Notes under the pieces: generated by a model
Seen by the model: the letters and a program-made list of their open reading frames with translations, nothing else
The model's database searches: none
Told to the model about the DNA's origin: nothing
Shown here: one piece after another, positions 11,393-21,159 of the stretch
Position numbering within the stretch: the first letter of the stretch is position 1
Layout of the letters: the number at the start of each line of letters is the position of its first letter
Position numbers and translations under genes: made by a program
DNA from: Alitta virens
Taxonomy: Eukaryota > Annelida > Polychaeta > Phyllodocida > Nereididae
Direction: 5' to 3'
Assembly (NCBI GenBank): GCA_932294295.1
Contig: OW028577.1
Location: 2,942,001 to 3,006,000 of the forward strand
Length of the DNA: 64,000 nt

Positions 11393-13396
11393 TTACCATA
11401 ACGGATCATTACACTGAAGTAGAAAAAACTTTGACCTTCTTTTATAACAACTGAGACTACATTTTCGATCTATTTTATCATTAAGGATATTAAATACCTT
11501 CACCCCTGTATATCTAACTCTCTTTTGCGATAATACTGATGTGCACACAGGAATCTGGAATAGACCTTGACCTCTAGTATTGTATATGAAAGCATTTAAA
11601 CAAAAGAATTCTATAAAAACACGAGGCAATTTACCTGTCTTATATTTAAACATAAATATTGCCACAGAATATTTGTATAATTTGTTTACAGATAGAACTT
11701 TCAATTCAGAAAACAAGACCTTTGACTCAAATATTCTAGGAACATTTTTAATTAATCTCAGCACTTTCTTTTGTAACTTTAGAATTGGCAGTAAATATGT
11801 TTCATAAGCACTGCCCCATGAATCTATGCAATACATCAGGTGAGGATAAATAAAACTATAATACAGAGTTAATAAAGTGTTACTATTCAAAGATTTTCAA
11901 GCTTTTGAAATAATTCCAATACTTTTTGAAATCTTATTTTTTATACTATTGATTTGTTCAACCCATGATACAGTATTATCAAGTATAACCCCCAAAAATT
12001 TTATAGATTTTACATTCAACAGCTGTTTGCCGTCCAGTATGACTGGTGGTAGATCGCCTGGTACAGTTTTTCTTTTTGGTCTGAAAATTATGTAACATGT
12101 TTTATCTATATTAACAGAAAGTTTATTTGCTCTCATCCAAGTTACTACTTTATGTAATTCGTTATTAACACTGCTGACAAGATTATACAAATCATTTCCA
12201 GTAATATAAAGGCTAGTGTCATCTGCATACATCAGTGGAAATAGTTTGCCAGAGGCATTTACAAGGTCGTTAATATATATAATAAATAACAGGGGTCCCA
12301 AAATGGACCCCTGTGGAACCCCACATTTTATTCTCAGCTTATCAGAATTCGTATTTTTAAAAGTTGTGTATTGAAATCTATTGGACAAGTAACTGACAAA
12401 CCAATCATATGCCGCCCCCAGTAGACCATATTTGTATAACTTAGCTAGCAATATTTTATGATTAACCGTTTCGAAGGCCTTACTTAAGTCAATAAAAATT
12501 CCCATAATATAGTTTCCATCATTTAAAGCTGAAATAATACTATCGACGAGATATACTAAAGCTGTTGAAGTGTTATGAAGTTTTCGAAAGCCAAATTGTA
12601 ATGAGTATAATAGATTTCTTGAATTGAAAAAGTCAATAACTCTGTTAAACATTAACTTCTCAAAAATTTCCGACATGACTGGGAGAACAGAAATTGGTCT
12701 GTAGTTGTTAAAAGACATTGGATCACCAGCCTTGAAAATTGGCACCACCTTGGCAATTTTTAATTCATCTGGGAAATAGCCTTGTGTCAAAGAGAGTCTA
12801 CAAACATGTACTAACGGTGTTATATAAAGATTGAAAGTTTCCTTTAATAAGTTTGCCTTGATTCCATCATATTCCGAACTACTATTTTTTAAACTTTTTA
12901 TAATAGTTGACATTTCTTGCTCGCTAACTTCACGTAGATAAAGGGAACCAATGTTTTCACAATTTATATAGGAAATGGGGTCAGCTGTTACATGTGGAAT
13001 TTTGTTTGAAAGCGTACTTCCAATATTAGTGAAAAATGTATTAAACCGTTCAGCAATTGTCATTTCATCATTTGTTATTTGACCATTTACATTAAATTTA
13101 TGTTGGATTGGCTTTGTCTTACATTTGTTAATAACTTCTCTTATGATATCCCAAGATTTTTTCAAGTTATTTCTACAGGATTGAAACCTATTTTCATAAT
13201 GATCTCTTTCATATTTTTTCAGAATTTTACAGAGTAGTGTTTTGTAAGTCTTATACACTTTACAATTTTCAGAGTTGGGTTGTTTCCTATACTTTACATA
13301 TAATTTGTTTTTGTACTTAATTGATTGTTTTAGTCCTGGTGTTAACCACGGTTTTCTGTTGCGATACCCAGTTTTTACAGTTTTTAACAGAAACAT
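11393..13396 (-). pseudogene. LINE reverse transcriptase and C-terminal domain
   Basis: Copies LINE RNA at the nicked target. Ordered RT blocks are visible: FNNYRPISVLP, LQFGFRKLHNTSTAL, a catalytic-A block FIDLSKAFETVNH (family consensus D at the E), CGVPQGSILGPLLF, YADDTSLYI and the thumb motif KSIKFLGV. The C-terminal part (11393-11890) with FIYPHLMYCIDSWGS and LQKKVLRLI is typical of CR1-like elements. One frame break lies near 11890-11897, before the C-terminal part, and another near 13390 cuts it from the endonuclease. YADD is intact, but the breaks make the ORF non-functional as written. Confidence 0.88.
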
Positions 13397-14700
13397 TCAT
13401 GAAATACATTACAAAAGATTTTATAGAAGGCTGAGAAAGACTCTTTAGCATTTCTATTCTCCAATACAGGATTCCAATCAGTGTTGGAGATTTTACTCTC
13501 AAAATTAGCTTTGTTTGTATGATTGATGCATCTGGTTTGAATATACTGCGGCTGTATAAGCATATGATTACCTTGGTTGATACAAAAAATAGGATAATGG
13601 TCAGTAATGTCATTACATAGGATACCGTTACAAAAAATATTGTCTATCAGAGTGGCGGTTTGTTCTGTAATTCTCGTAGGTTTGGTAATAAAGGGAAAGA
13701 GAGAGGCAGAATACATTATATCAATGAAATTTGCAGTAGGCACATGAGTATCTGAGTGCAAGAGATTAATATTGTAGTTACCACATAAGTAGACAAGTTT
13801 GTTTTCTAGCTTAATTTTATCTAGAATATCAGACAGGATTAAAGAAAATTCCTCAACATTCATACCAGGTGGTCTATAAATGACTCCAACAACAGTATCC
13901 TTATCTATCGACAATGACTCCTGTGAGTGAGATATTTCTATAAATACTGACTCAAAATTACTATTAAACACAGATAAGTCTTCCCTCAAAATGTAGTTGA
14001 TAGGCGCTTTTATTAATACGGAAACTCCACCCCCCATCCTGTCTTTCCTAAACTGACTTTCAATGTTGTAGCCAGGTAAAGAATAATAGTTGGAATTATT
14101 ACAATTTAACCATGTTTCACTCAGCGCAATAACTGTGAAGTCCATCTCAAGGATATCCATGAGTTGCTCCACTTTATCCAAATTCCTGGGTGCACTTCTA
14201 ATATTGAAATGAATCAGTGAGAAACTATACTTACTTAAACCACAATTAGAGATTTTCCTGATAAATGCATCCTCAAGATAGTATGAACAATTTTGAATAT
14301 TTTGAACACAGATGTAATCATTGTAAAAGTTTAAATCGGGATCGCATTCATCTACTTCGTATTGTGAATTTTCTATATTGTTTAAATTCAGAGGATCAAA
14401 TATTCTATGTTCATCAGTCAGAAATTCCTTGCTTGAATTGTGCATACTATTAGAGATTGCATCAGTAAATTCTTTGTCACTAGAAATATGATTGAATGGA
14501 AAGATACTTGATAAACAGTTCAAACAGATATCAGAATTAAACATGTCATTACTATTTAGTACTGCATGGGGTAAACACCTCACATGATAGATAGAATTAC
14601 ATAAGTTACAAGTGACAATTCGTGCATGAGACAAAATTCTTGCTGTGCAGATCTCACATATAACCATTTGTGACATTGAATAAATAATTATAAGAAGCAA
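13384..14700 (-). pseudogene. LINE ORF2 N-terminus: PHD-like finger and APE-type endonuclease
   Basis: The frame starts near 14700. Residues 15-65 form a Cys/His cluster (CEIC, CNLC, HVRC, CLNC) with PHD spacing. The endonuclease follows: LIHFNIRS, ALSETWL, RMGGGVSVLI, GVIYRPPG, CGNYNINLL and ITDHYPIF. In active APE-type enzymes the GNYN box reads GDxN and the Asp is catalytic. Here a single AAC codon replaces it, which predicts loss of nicking. The frame ends at 13384 and overlaps the RT frame by 13 bp, so one small indel separates the two halves of the polyprotein. Confidence 0.87.
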
Positions 14701-14929
14701 TATAGACTAGAACCAGGTTCATACATGTTATTGATGTTAAGTTTATAACAAACAGTTTGATGTTTTTCATAATAAAAGAATAAATTAAATGGAAAGGAAA
14801 AGAAAGATGAAATTAAACAAAAAGTGGATGGTTGCTGTCAGGATGGACTGATTTTTTACTGGAATATTTATCACAAACATCTATGATAGAAGTCAAAGTG
14901 ACATGAAATTACTGAAATGTTATAAACCT

Positions 14930-15225
14930 AAACTAGGTGTGCAGTGTTTGAAAACAAATCAGTTCTTTGTAACATCAAATATAGTTGTATACAATAGGGA
15001 AGACGATTACCATATTCAATTAAACAGTTACATAACTTCTCCACTGTTTGATTGTTACAATTAGTTTTGGTTTCGAAAACCAACTCAGTTCTTTGCAGCA
15101 TCAAATACACTTATGTACAACAGTGATGAAGATTACCTACATTGTATTCAATTAAACAATGTTAAACAGTTAAACAAAAAAACAGAAAAAACTTCTCCAC
15201 AGTTTGATTGTTACAAATAGTGGTG
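14930..15225 (-). repeat. Two-fold direct repeat in the LINE spacer
   Basis: Two roughly 135-bp copies (about 14941-15075 and 15085-15220) share CAGTTCTTTG(T/C)A, CATCAAATA, CAATTAAACA and ACTTCTCCAC(T/A)GTTTGATTG. They lie between the NADAR frame and ORF2, the place where LINE promoters or inter-ORF spacers often hold tandem units. Confidence 0.7.
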
Positions 15226-15378
15226 AACAAATAACTATTATCACTTCAGCTGCAAGTCTCAAGACAAACAAAAAATGAAGAACAATGTCGAACAGCAGCA
15301 ATTCACCTGAGTAATAACATTATTTTTTTTTTTTAAAGTTTAGTCACAAATTCTCACTGGTAGTCTCAGAGATATTGG

Positions 15379-15870
15379 TCAGTTTCGAGGTGGAGTTGTG
15401 ATATGTGGGGATGGTGGTCCAGCAGACAACTCACTCCTAACAGTCACTAGAATTTGTCCCAAGTGATTAGTGCCCTCCCACTTAGAGTCTTTTTTCAAAT
15501 CATTGATCCATTTGCCGGTGCCCCAAAATGCGTCACTGCGACCTTCAACAAGTTCTGTAGTGCCAGTGGACATGAAGAACTGAGGGAGCACCCTGTTCTG
15601 CTCAAATTTAGCCCTGCATCCTTCATACATGATCTGGAGACAGTCCTTCTTCCACTTTTCTGTGTTAATGACCTTCACTTTATCACCCAACTGCTTACAC
15701 TTGACAGGAGTGTTTTCAGCCAAGATTTTTCATGCAGTCTCCGTGTCGTTATTCACTTTTGCTTTTTGGTATTGGTTATACTGCTCACTGTGTGCAAAAT
15801 GGTGGCCATGCAGTTCAAAGGCAGATTGGTGGGAATTGCTTAAAGGGGAAGCTGCACCACTAAATGCAGT
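15379..15870 (-). pseudogene. NADAR-family domain at the 5' end of the LINE
   Basis: The translated strand shows the NADAR order: SPLSN near the start, HSEQYNQYQKAK, CRAKFEQNRVLPQFFMSTGT, ELVEGRSDAFWGTG and NHLGQILVTVRSEL, then a stop at about 15379. Known NADAR proteins bind or cleave ADP-ribose derivatives, and some remove ADP-ribose from guanine. Both that activity and any role for the LINE are inference here. One in-frame TGA at about 15730 sits in the first third, just after the HSEQY region. The domain is about 160 residues, near the usual family size. It lies wholly inside the LINE target duplication, so it arrived with the LINE or was inserted into it later. Confidence 0.8.
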
Positions 15871-15882
15871 AAATCTTGATTG

Positions 15883-16606
15883 GATAGTTTGGCCAAACAA
15901 GAGACCATGGCCCTATGGGGTCTTTCTGCACGTCCATTAGCCCATGGATGGTATGGGGAGGTCCTAATATGATGAATGTGTCCTAATCGAGTGATCTTTG
16001 CAATGATATCATTAATAAATTCGAGTCCATTATCTGATTAATAATTCTAGGCCAGGAAAATCTATGGAAAATTTCATCAATTAACACTTGAGCTATTGTA
16101 CTAGCGGATTTATCTGGAATTGGGAAAGTTTCTAGCCAGGAAGAGTAATGATCAGTTACCGTTAAACAATACCTTTTGTTTAATGCTGTTTCTTTGTATG
16201 GTCCTGCAGTGTCTATGCCAATCTTTTGAAAAGGGTAATTTGGAATTTCAGTGTCTTGGAGTGGGGTTGCTTGAGTTACAAGGTTTTGTTGACTGCAAGG
16301 AACACATTGTGCTACATAATCATAAGTCATTTTTGCCATGCCTTTCCAATGGCACCTGCTTTGAATGGTGGCATATGTTTTATCTCTGCCTAAATGTCCA
16401 CCTGTAAAATTTTCATGGCTTTCATTCACTATTTGTTGCTGTAAAGATTGTGGTATTTCTAGTCGAAGACATTCATCTCTGTTGACATAGTACAGAATAC
16501 CTTCAACTATCATGTACATTTTTGCAAACTTTGATTTTGAACCATTGGTATCTAAATTCTGGATTATCTTTGCTAATTTCTGGTCGTCTTGTTGTAATTG
16601 CCTCAT
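15883..16606 (-). pseudogene. pol: Integrase, N-terminal zinc domain and core of gypsy pol
   Basis: Inserts element DNA into the genome. The H2C2 zinc module is seen as VNESHENFTGGHLG and CVPCSQQ. The core starts with KIGIDTAGPY (first catalytic Asp) and TDHYSSWLETF. The next block reads PRIIN and then breaks: the expected SDNGLEF box is present in another frame at about 16040, so one base has been lost or gained. The shifted frame runs on through SPYHPWANGRAERPH (third acidic residue) to the LINE insertion at 15882. Confidence 0.87.
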
Positions 16607-16687
16607 ATTAATATTCTTTGAAGATAGGGGTACCGTCCTATGGGGTTCTGGGTCATCATTGTCTGAGTCTGATTTGTTTTGATCAGC

Positions 16688-17409
16688 TTAGTTGACATTT
16701 ATTGCATCTATTGTTGCTTCCATTACTTCATGCTCTACTGATTTTGTATGGGAATATTGGGGTATGTTTTGAGGGTCTAGTCTACTTAACCAGTCTGCTT
16801 GACAGTTGTTTGTACCTTTAATGAAGTTTATTTTTCCACCTAAAGCCGAAATTTTTATAGCCCACCTCTGTAATTTAGAATTTTTGTTGTTAGCACTTTC
16901 AATGAATTTTAACGGGTTATGGTCAGTAAAGATCTGAACTTCAGGTAAACCAACCAAATAAACTTGAAATTTCTCTATGGCAAACACAATTGCATAACAT
17001 TCTTTTTCAATTATAGGCCAATTCTCCTGGGTTTTAGATAGCTGATGGGACAAGTAATAAACAGGCTTGTAAATTCCGTCTTCAAGTTGGGTTAATAATG
17101 CACCTATTGTACAGTCTGAAGCATCTGTAAATAATTGAAAGGGTTTTCCTATTTCAGGCACTTTGGGGGATTTTGTAAGGCATTTCTCAAGGTATCAAAA
17201 CTTTCCTGTCTCTTTGGGGTCCATTCAAAAGTTGCATGTTTTCTAGTTAACTCAGTTAGTGGTCTAGCTATTTCAGCATATTGGGGTATAAATCGTCTAT
17301 AAAAAAAAGTCATGCCAATGAAAGATCGAGTTTCTTTCACTGACGTTGGGGGTTTCAATGGCGTTCTGTCCTGTCGAGAGATGGAGCTACGACCACACAG
17401 GTCTCGCAA
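16688..17409 (-). pseudogene. pol: RNase H domain and RT connection of gypsy pol
   Basis: The upper part (17149-17409) has SVKETRSFIGMTFFYRRFIP and FEWTPKRQESFDTLR, the gypsy RT thumb and connection. The lower part (16688-17161) is RNase H: LFTDASDCTIGALLTQ, EKECYAIVFAI, FTDHNPLKF and ADWLSRL, holding the acidic residues of the fold. The two parts overlap in different frames near 17150. The first residues of the upper frame (17356-17409) are MITE sequence, not pol. Confidence 0.88.
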
Positions 17410-17539
17410 TTGTTCAATGACGTGATCAACAAAAGGTCAATCAGTGCATTTGATGACGTTACAGTTGGATGACGTCATTAAACAATAGCAAGACCGGTGT
17501 GGTCGTAGCCACATCTCTCGACAGGACAGAACGCCATTG
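17356..17539. mobile_element. 184-bp hairpin MITE inside gypsy pol
   Basis: About 66 bp at 17356-17421 (CAATGGCGTTCTGTCCTGTC onward) is the near-perfect reverse complement of 17474-17539, leaving a roughly 50-bp centre. It separates the RT words VKVLEQW from PPTSVKETRS, which are adjacent in intact gypsy pol. The flanks CAATGG and CCATTG are themselves complementary, so the target may have been CAATGG/CCATTG with little or no duplication. No transposase gene. Superfamily unknown. Confidence 0.85.
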
Positions 17540-18399
17540 TTCTAACACTTTAACTTTTTCTGGGTCAGGTTTAATACCATGTTTACTAATGTTGTGGCCT
17601 AAATATAATAACTCGGTTCTCACAAATTCACATTTAGACTTTTTCAATTTGAATTTTGCTGCTCTAATCCTATTTGAAAATATCTTGTAAGTGCTCTAAG
17701 TGCGATTCAAAGGTATGGGAATACACAAAAATATCGTCTTAAGTAGCTACATGCATTGTCATTAGCACCATTTAGCAAACGAGACATGCACTCCTGAAAT
17801 ATTGAGGGAGCAGTACTGACACCAAAGGTCAAAGTTTCTGGTTGAAAGAGTCCTTCTTCACAAACGAATGCGGTCTTAGCCTTACAAATGCGTACACCTC
17901 CATCTTTCTTGGGTACACAGAGAATAGGGGCCGCCCATTCACTGTTTGAGGGGGAAATTAATTTTGCTTTGATCATTTCTTTGATTTGGTCTTTAACTTA
18001 TGCCGGGTATGCAAATGGGGTTCTGTATGGCTTCTTCCTAACAGGGTAAGCATCTCCTGTGTCTATCCTAGCATGCATAATGTTAGTACGTCCTAAGTCA
18101 AACTCATGCTTAGCAAAAATATCACTATTCTTCCTAAACAAGGCTATCAGCTGTTGATATTGCTCAGGTGTTAGATCTTCTTGGGTGGTCAAGCTTTCTA
18201 GGGATGTAGTTTCTGAGTTAATTGCTGTTACATCATGATCATGGGTGTTAGCAGTGATTTCTGTCAGTTCTACTTCAGGGTCAATACGTTCTACTACAGC
18301 AACTACATTTCCTTTGTTAAATTTAAAATATTTGTTAGTTTTGTTCACAATTGTTATGGTAATTTTCTTAGCTTTGGAGACAGTTCCTATGCCATTCAT
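17540..18399 (-). pseudogene. pol: Reverse transcriptase of gypsy pol, internally deleted
   Basis: The 18.4-18.0 kb frame leads into RT with FRKNSDIFAKHEFDLG and PVRKKPYRTPFAYPA, then an in-frame TAA at about 17998. RT continues with IKAKLISPSNSEWAAP and VPKKDGGVRI, jumps directly to KTAFVCEEGLFQPETL, and goes on to TAPSIFQECM. About 60 residues normally between GGVRI and KTAF, including the first catalytic Asp, are missing. At about 17742 an extra A breaks the YLDDI active-site box. The last part (17540-17647) reads KKSKCEFVRTELLYLGHNIS. The enzyme cannot be active. Confidence 0.9.
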
Positions 18400-18960
18400 T
18401 ACAGCTACACCTGGTTCATTATCTAAGAAGCCATTTTTGGGCTGTTGCCAAGTTATGGTAGATCCTACTTTCCAATTTTGATTTTTCTTTAGTCTTCCAT
18501 AACAAGTTACTAAATGGTTATAGGGGCAATTTCAACGTCTGTATCCAATCTAACAAGAGAGTTTATTTCAGCTTCTGATGAGGTGTTAAGTGTTAAATTT
18601 CCTATTTTCGTTTCATCACCCATGGACATAATAACATTGTATCTGCTCATAAAATCTCTACCTAAAATAACGGGTCGTTTGAGGTTATCCACTACAATAA
18701 ACTTAACTGGAAATACAGTTCCACCTAACTCAATTTTTGTCCTACATGAACCATACACCTTCATTTGTACACCGGATGCATTTCTAAGCTTAACTTCACA
18801 TTTTGAAAGTTTAGCACTATTTCCAAAGGTTCTAACAAATTCTTTATATTGGAGGACGGAAATGTCTGCACCTGTGTCTAGAAGTGCTCTGTAAGATTGT
18901 TGGTTAATTTTTACTGCTATTGTTGGGGGATTTTCTCTGGGGATGTAGTATACATCATAA
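18400..18960 (-). pseudogene. pol: Retropepsin-type protease region of gypsy pol
   Basis: The catalytic word LLDTGAD lies at 18864-18884 (DTGAD at 18864-18878), followed by KVYGSCRTKIELGGTVFPV and the C-terminal box PVILGRDFMSRYN. This is the aspartic protease that matures Gag-Pol. The frame has no ATG, as expected for a domain made by read-through or frameshift after gag. From about 18500 to 18400 the sequence is a linker with no recognised fold. Confidence 0.88.
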
Positions 18961-19024
18961 CTGGAGGGAGCTGGGTTTCAGGGTTTCGGGGCCTTTCTGT
19001 TTCTTGCTCCAAAGATTCGGCCCT

Positions 19025-19980
19025 TTAGTTTTCCTGCTGATAATCTGAAGCAACTTCAGATACAGCTTTCACACGGCAGTCTCTGCCCATGTGACCTACT
19101 TTACTGCATTTGAAACAGACAGGTTTATTGTCCTCTAACTGGTATTTGTACAAGGGTTTCTTCTCTGTTTTGTACAAGGGTTTCTTTTCTACCCATTTCT
19201 GGTAGTCCTTGCGGACCTCATCCACCTCCATTGGCTCTTCAGTGAGCCCATAAGCAGTCAGCCTGTTTTGCTCTTCAGCTAGCTGTGAGGCTACAGTGGC
19301 GGCCTGTTCCAAAGTATTAGGGTTCTTTTCAAGCAGTTTTCGCGCCACACCTTTGGACTTCAGTCCTTTTGCAAAAACACTAACTCTCTTTGTACAAAGT
19401 TGTGGTTAGTGTCACCGCCATAGATTTTGTGTGCCTTGGAGTTAATGACCTCCGTGAAAACCTGCACCGATTGTTGGTCTCTCTGCTCTATGCGTCTGAG
19501 GCGCATGAGTAAGGTTTGGGGGTCTAATTGCTCTCCAAACCGTTTCTTTAAGTCTGCTTTAAATTCGGCCCATGTCTGATTTGGCTCTCCATCCAGGTTA
19601 GTCTTTATGTACTCGGACACTGTGCCCTGGGATCTCTGGTAGGCAGTCCTTCTGCACTCCAGGTCATTGGGTCCGATGGTTATGTCAACATGCTTTTCTA
19701 TTTGCTTGAGCCAACGACCTAATTCTTTTGGCTTCCCTGAATAAGTTGGGATATACATCAGCTTGGAGCCACTTATCTGTGATGGAGGTGAGTCGTCACC
19801 TGTCGTCCTACCTGGGTTACTGTATCTGTTATCTGAGTGTTTTGGTCCCGAACATCAATTAGTTGTTTTTGCTTGTAACTTAGACTCAAGTTCTACATAT
19901 TGATTTTGAAATTCTTTCAAAATTTCTAAACTTTGGGGATTTGCAAAATCAAGTTGAGTGATATCTACTCTGCGCGCCAT
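19025..19980 (-). pseudogene. gag: Gag of the gypsy element
   Basis: A likely start ATG is at 19980, 625 bp inside the 5' LTR edge (MARRVDITQL). That frame stops at about 19860, and gag resumes in the frame at 19360-19758 (YIPTYSGKPKELGRWLKQIE and a retrotransposon-gag helical domain, AEFKADLKKRFGE). The frame at 19025-19348 carries a single CCHC zinc knuckle, CFKCSKVGHMGRDC, for RNA packaging. There are at least two frame breaks. The stretch 19752-19791 is identical to a host exon (23979-24018). Confidence 0.85.
19752..19791 (+). repeat. 40-bp identity between gag and host exon 3
   Basis: Identical, base for base, to 23979-24018, which ends the third exon of the host gene and crosses its donor site. 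In gypsy it lies antisense to gag, just upstream of the YIPTYSG segment. Confidence 0.9.
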
Positions 19981-20585
19981 GTTTTAGCTAACTTAACACA
20001 ATGTTTTTGCCACACCAATAATACCTTAATTAAATTTGTGATGTTGAGAGTGAATTAAAATGAATACATACAGTTCTGCAGATAACCAATAGAGTAGGGT
20101 CCGAGTGTAATCAATGCGATAGTGATTACTCTGAAAGGATAGCGAATGCCTTTGAGCAAGCAAGTGGGGTTCACTGGGGCGTTGAGTTCATGGATCGTAA
20201 TTCCTTAGTAGAATGAGCGCTACTGCACTGGAGTGCACGAGTGAGCACTAGGGTTCGATGGGTGCTGGTCCTTAGTTCTGCCTGTCTGTCGTCTTGGGTC
20301 GTGGACATCAATGATGGTCACTCATCTGGATCAGGGTCCTCAGCCAAAAGGGTAGAACGGTCCTTTAAACGGTCTCACAACAATGGTGTTGGTGTGGTGT
20401 CACTAAATGCTTGACACATATATTTTTCACAATGAAATCACTTCCGAATATTTGAAATAGTCCAAAAATCTTTTTGCTTGCTGAATAATCCGGGTTGTCT
20501 TGATGTAGAGGACTGGTCGATCAAGTATGCAGATCCTTCTACTTCTAATTTGAAATTTAGTCCTGTAATCAGTGGTAATACCAGA

Positions 20586-20603
20586 TCCTGGTCACGGCAC
20601 CAA
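20586..20603 (-). promoter_or_regulatory. Primer binding site, tRNA-His type
   Basis: Immediately inside the 5' LTR, the plus strand reads TCCTGGTCACGGCACCA, which matches the 3' end of animal tRNA-His including CCA. The element strand is therefore complementary to that tRNA over about 13-17 nt, two bases from the LTR. Confidence 0.8.
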
Positions 20604-20604
20604 T

Positions 20605-21128
20605 TGAACACGGCCCTTGTTGGGTCTTCTCTCATGTGTCCTTATAACATTGTAGACTACTAATGCTTGTATGTTTGACAGATGATTCTACTTCTCGTTG
20701 TGTTTTAAAATCCATAGGTTTATTAATCAGCAAGAATTTCGAACAGTTACATTTCCAGATCCAACCAAAACTAACTAACTATCACGCACATCTTCTTATT
20801 TATCGGCAGAGGGGGCCAGGGGCCCCCGTGACGTCACCAACTTGGTGGGGAGGCAAGTTCCCCAGCTTTAATAATAAGATCCAAGGACAAATGCCCCTGG
20901 ATCCTAGTTAATAAAACTGCTTCCGGTGTTTCCGGGGAACTGCCACCCCGTGCTGTTTTGCACACGTTACCTCCGTTGATGACATCACGAGAGCTTTGTC
21001 CCTCTTTTACAGCATGGTTTACAACGCTGCTGTAAAACTTGTCTGCAACATAAAAGATTTCACACTAAAATAGATTGAGTTTGACACTATGACATAAACC
21101 TATGAAATATACGAAATATACTGCTACA
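20605..21128 (-). repeat. 5' LTR of the gypsy element
   Basis: TG/CA ends and pairs with 7387-7922. In host orientation its outer edge (21128) is only 31 bp before the AG/exon boundary of the host exon that starts at 21160. Confidence 0.93.
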
Positions 21129-21159
21129 AAGACCTTACAAAACCTTTTGTCTCTTTCAG

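Larger units (their letters stand above)
11134..15872 (-). mobile_element. CR1/Jockey-like LINE carrying a NADAR domain, inserted in gypsy integrase
   Basis: A 10-bp duplication ATCTTGATTG (11124-11133 and 15873-15882) brackets the insert. Removing the insert and one copy restores the reading LSNQDDWDLYLP of gypsy integrase, so the borders are exact. On the minus strand the insert holds a NADAR domain, a non-coding spacer with a two-fold repeat, a PHD finger plus APE-type endonuclease, an RT and a C-terminal domain. The 3' end has AATAAAGCAACACCTGCAT and no poly(A). The 5' end is probably truncated, because the NADAR frame is already open at the first base. The clade (CR1, Jockey or relative) is judged from RT motifs and is not settled. 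Confidence 0.9.
7387..21128 (-). mobile_element. Env-bearing Ty3/gypsy LTR retrotransposon (nested, defective)
   Basis: Two near-identical LTRs of 536 and 524 bp begin TG and end CA. A 5-bp duplication AAGAC lies outside them (7382-7386 and 21129-21133). On the minus strand the order is 5' LTR, primer site, gag, protease, RT, RNase H, integrase, env-like gene, polypurine tract, 3' LTR. The protease-RT-RNase H-integrase order is the gypsy order. A LINE (11134-15872) splits integrase, and a hairpin MITE (17356-17539) separates RT from RNase H. Without them the element is about 8.8 kb. Every gene carries stops, deletions or frameshifts, so it is not autonomous. Compared by eye the LTRs differ by about 9 substitutions and 4 small indels, indicating a fairly recent insertion. 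Confidence 0.93.
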
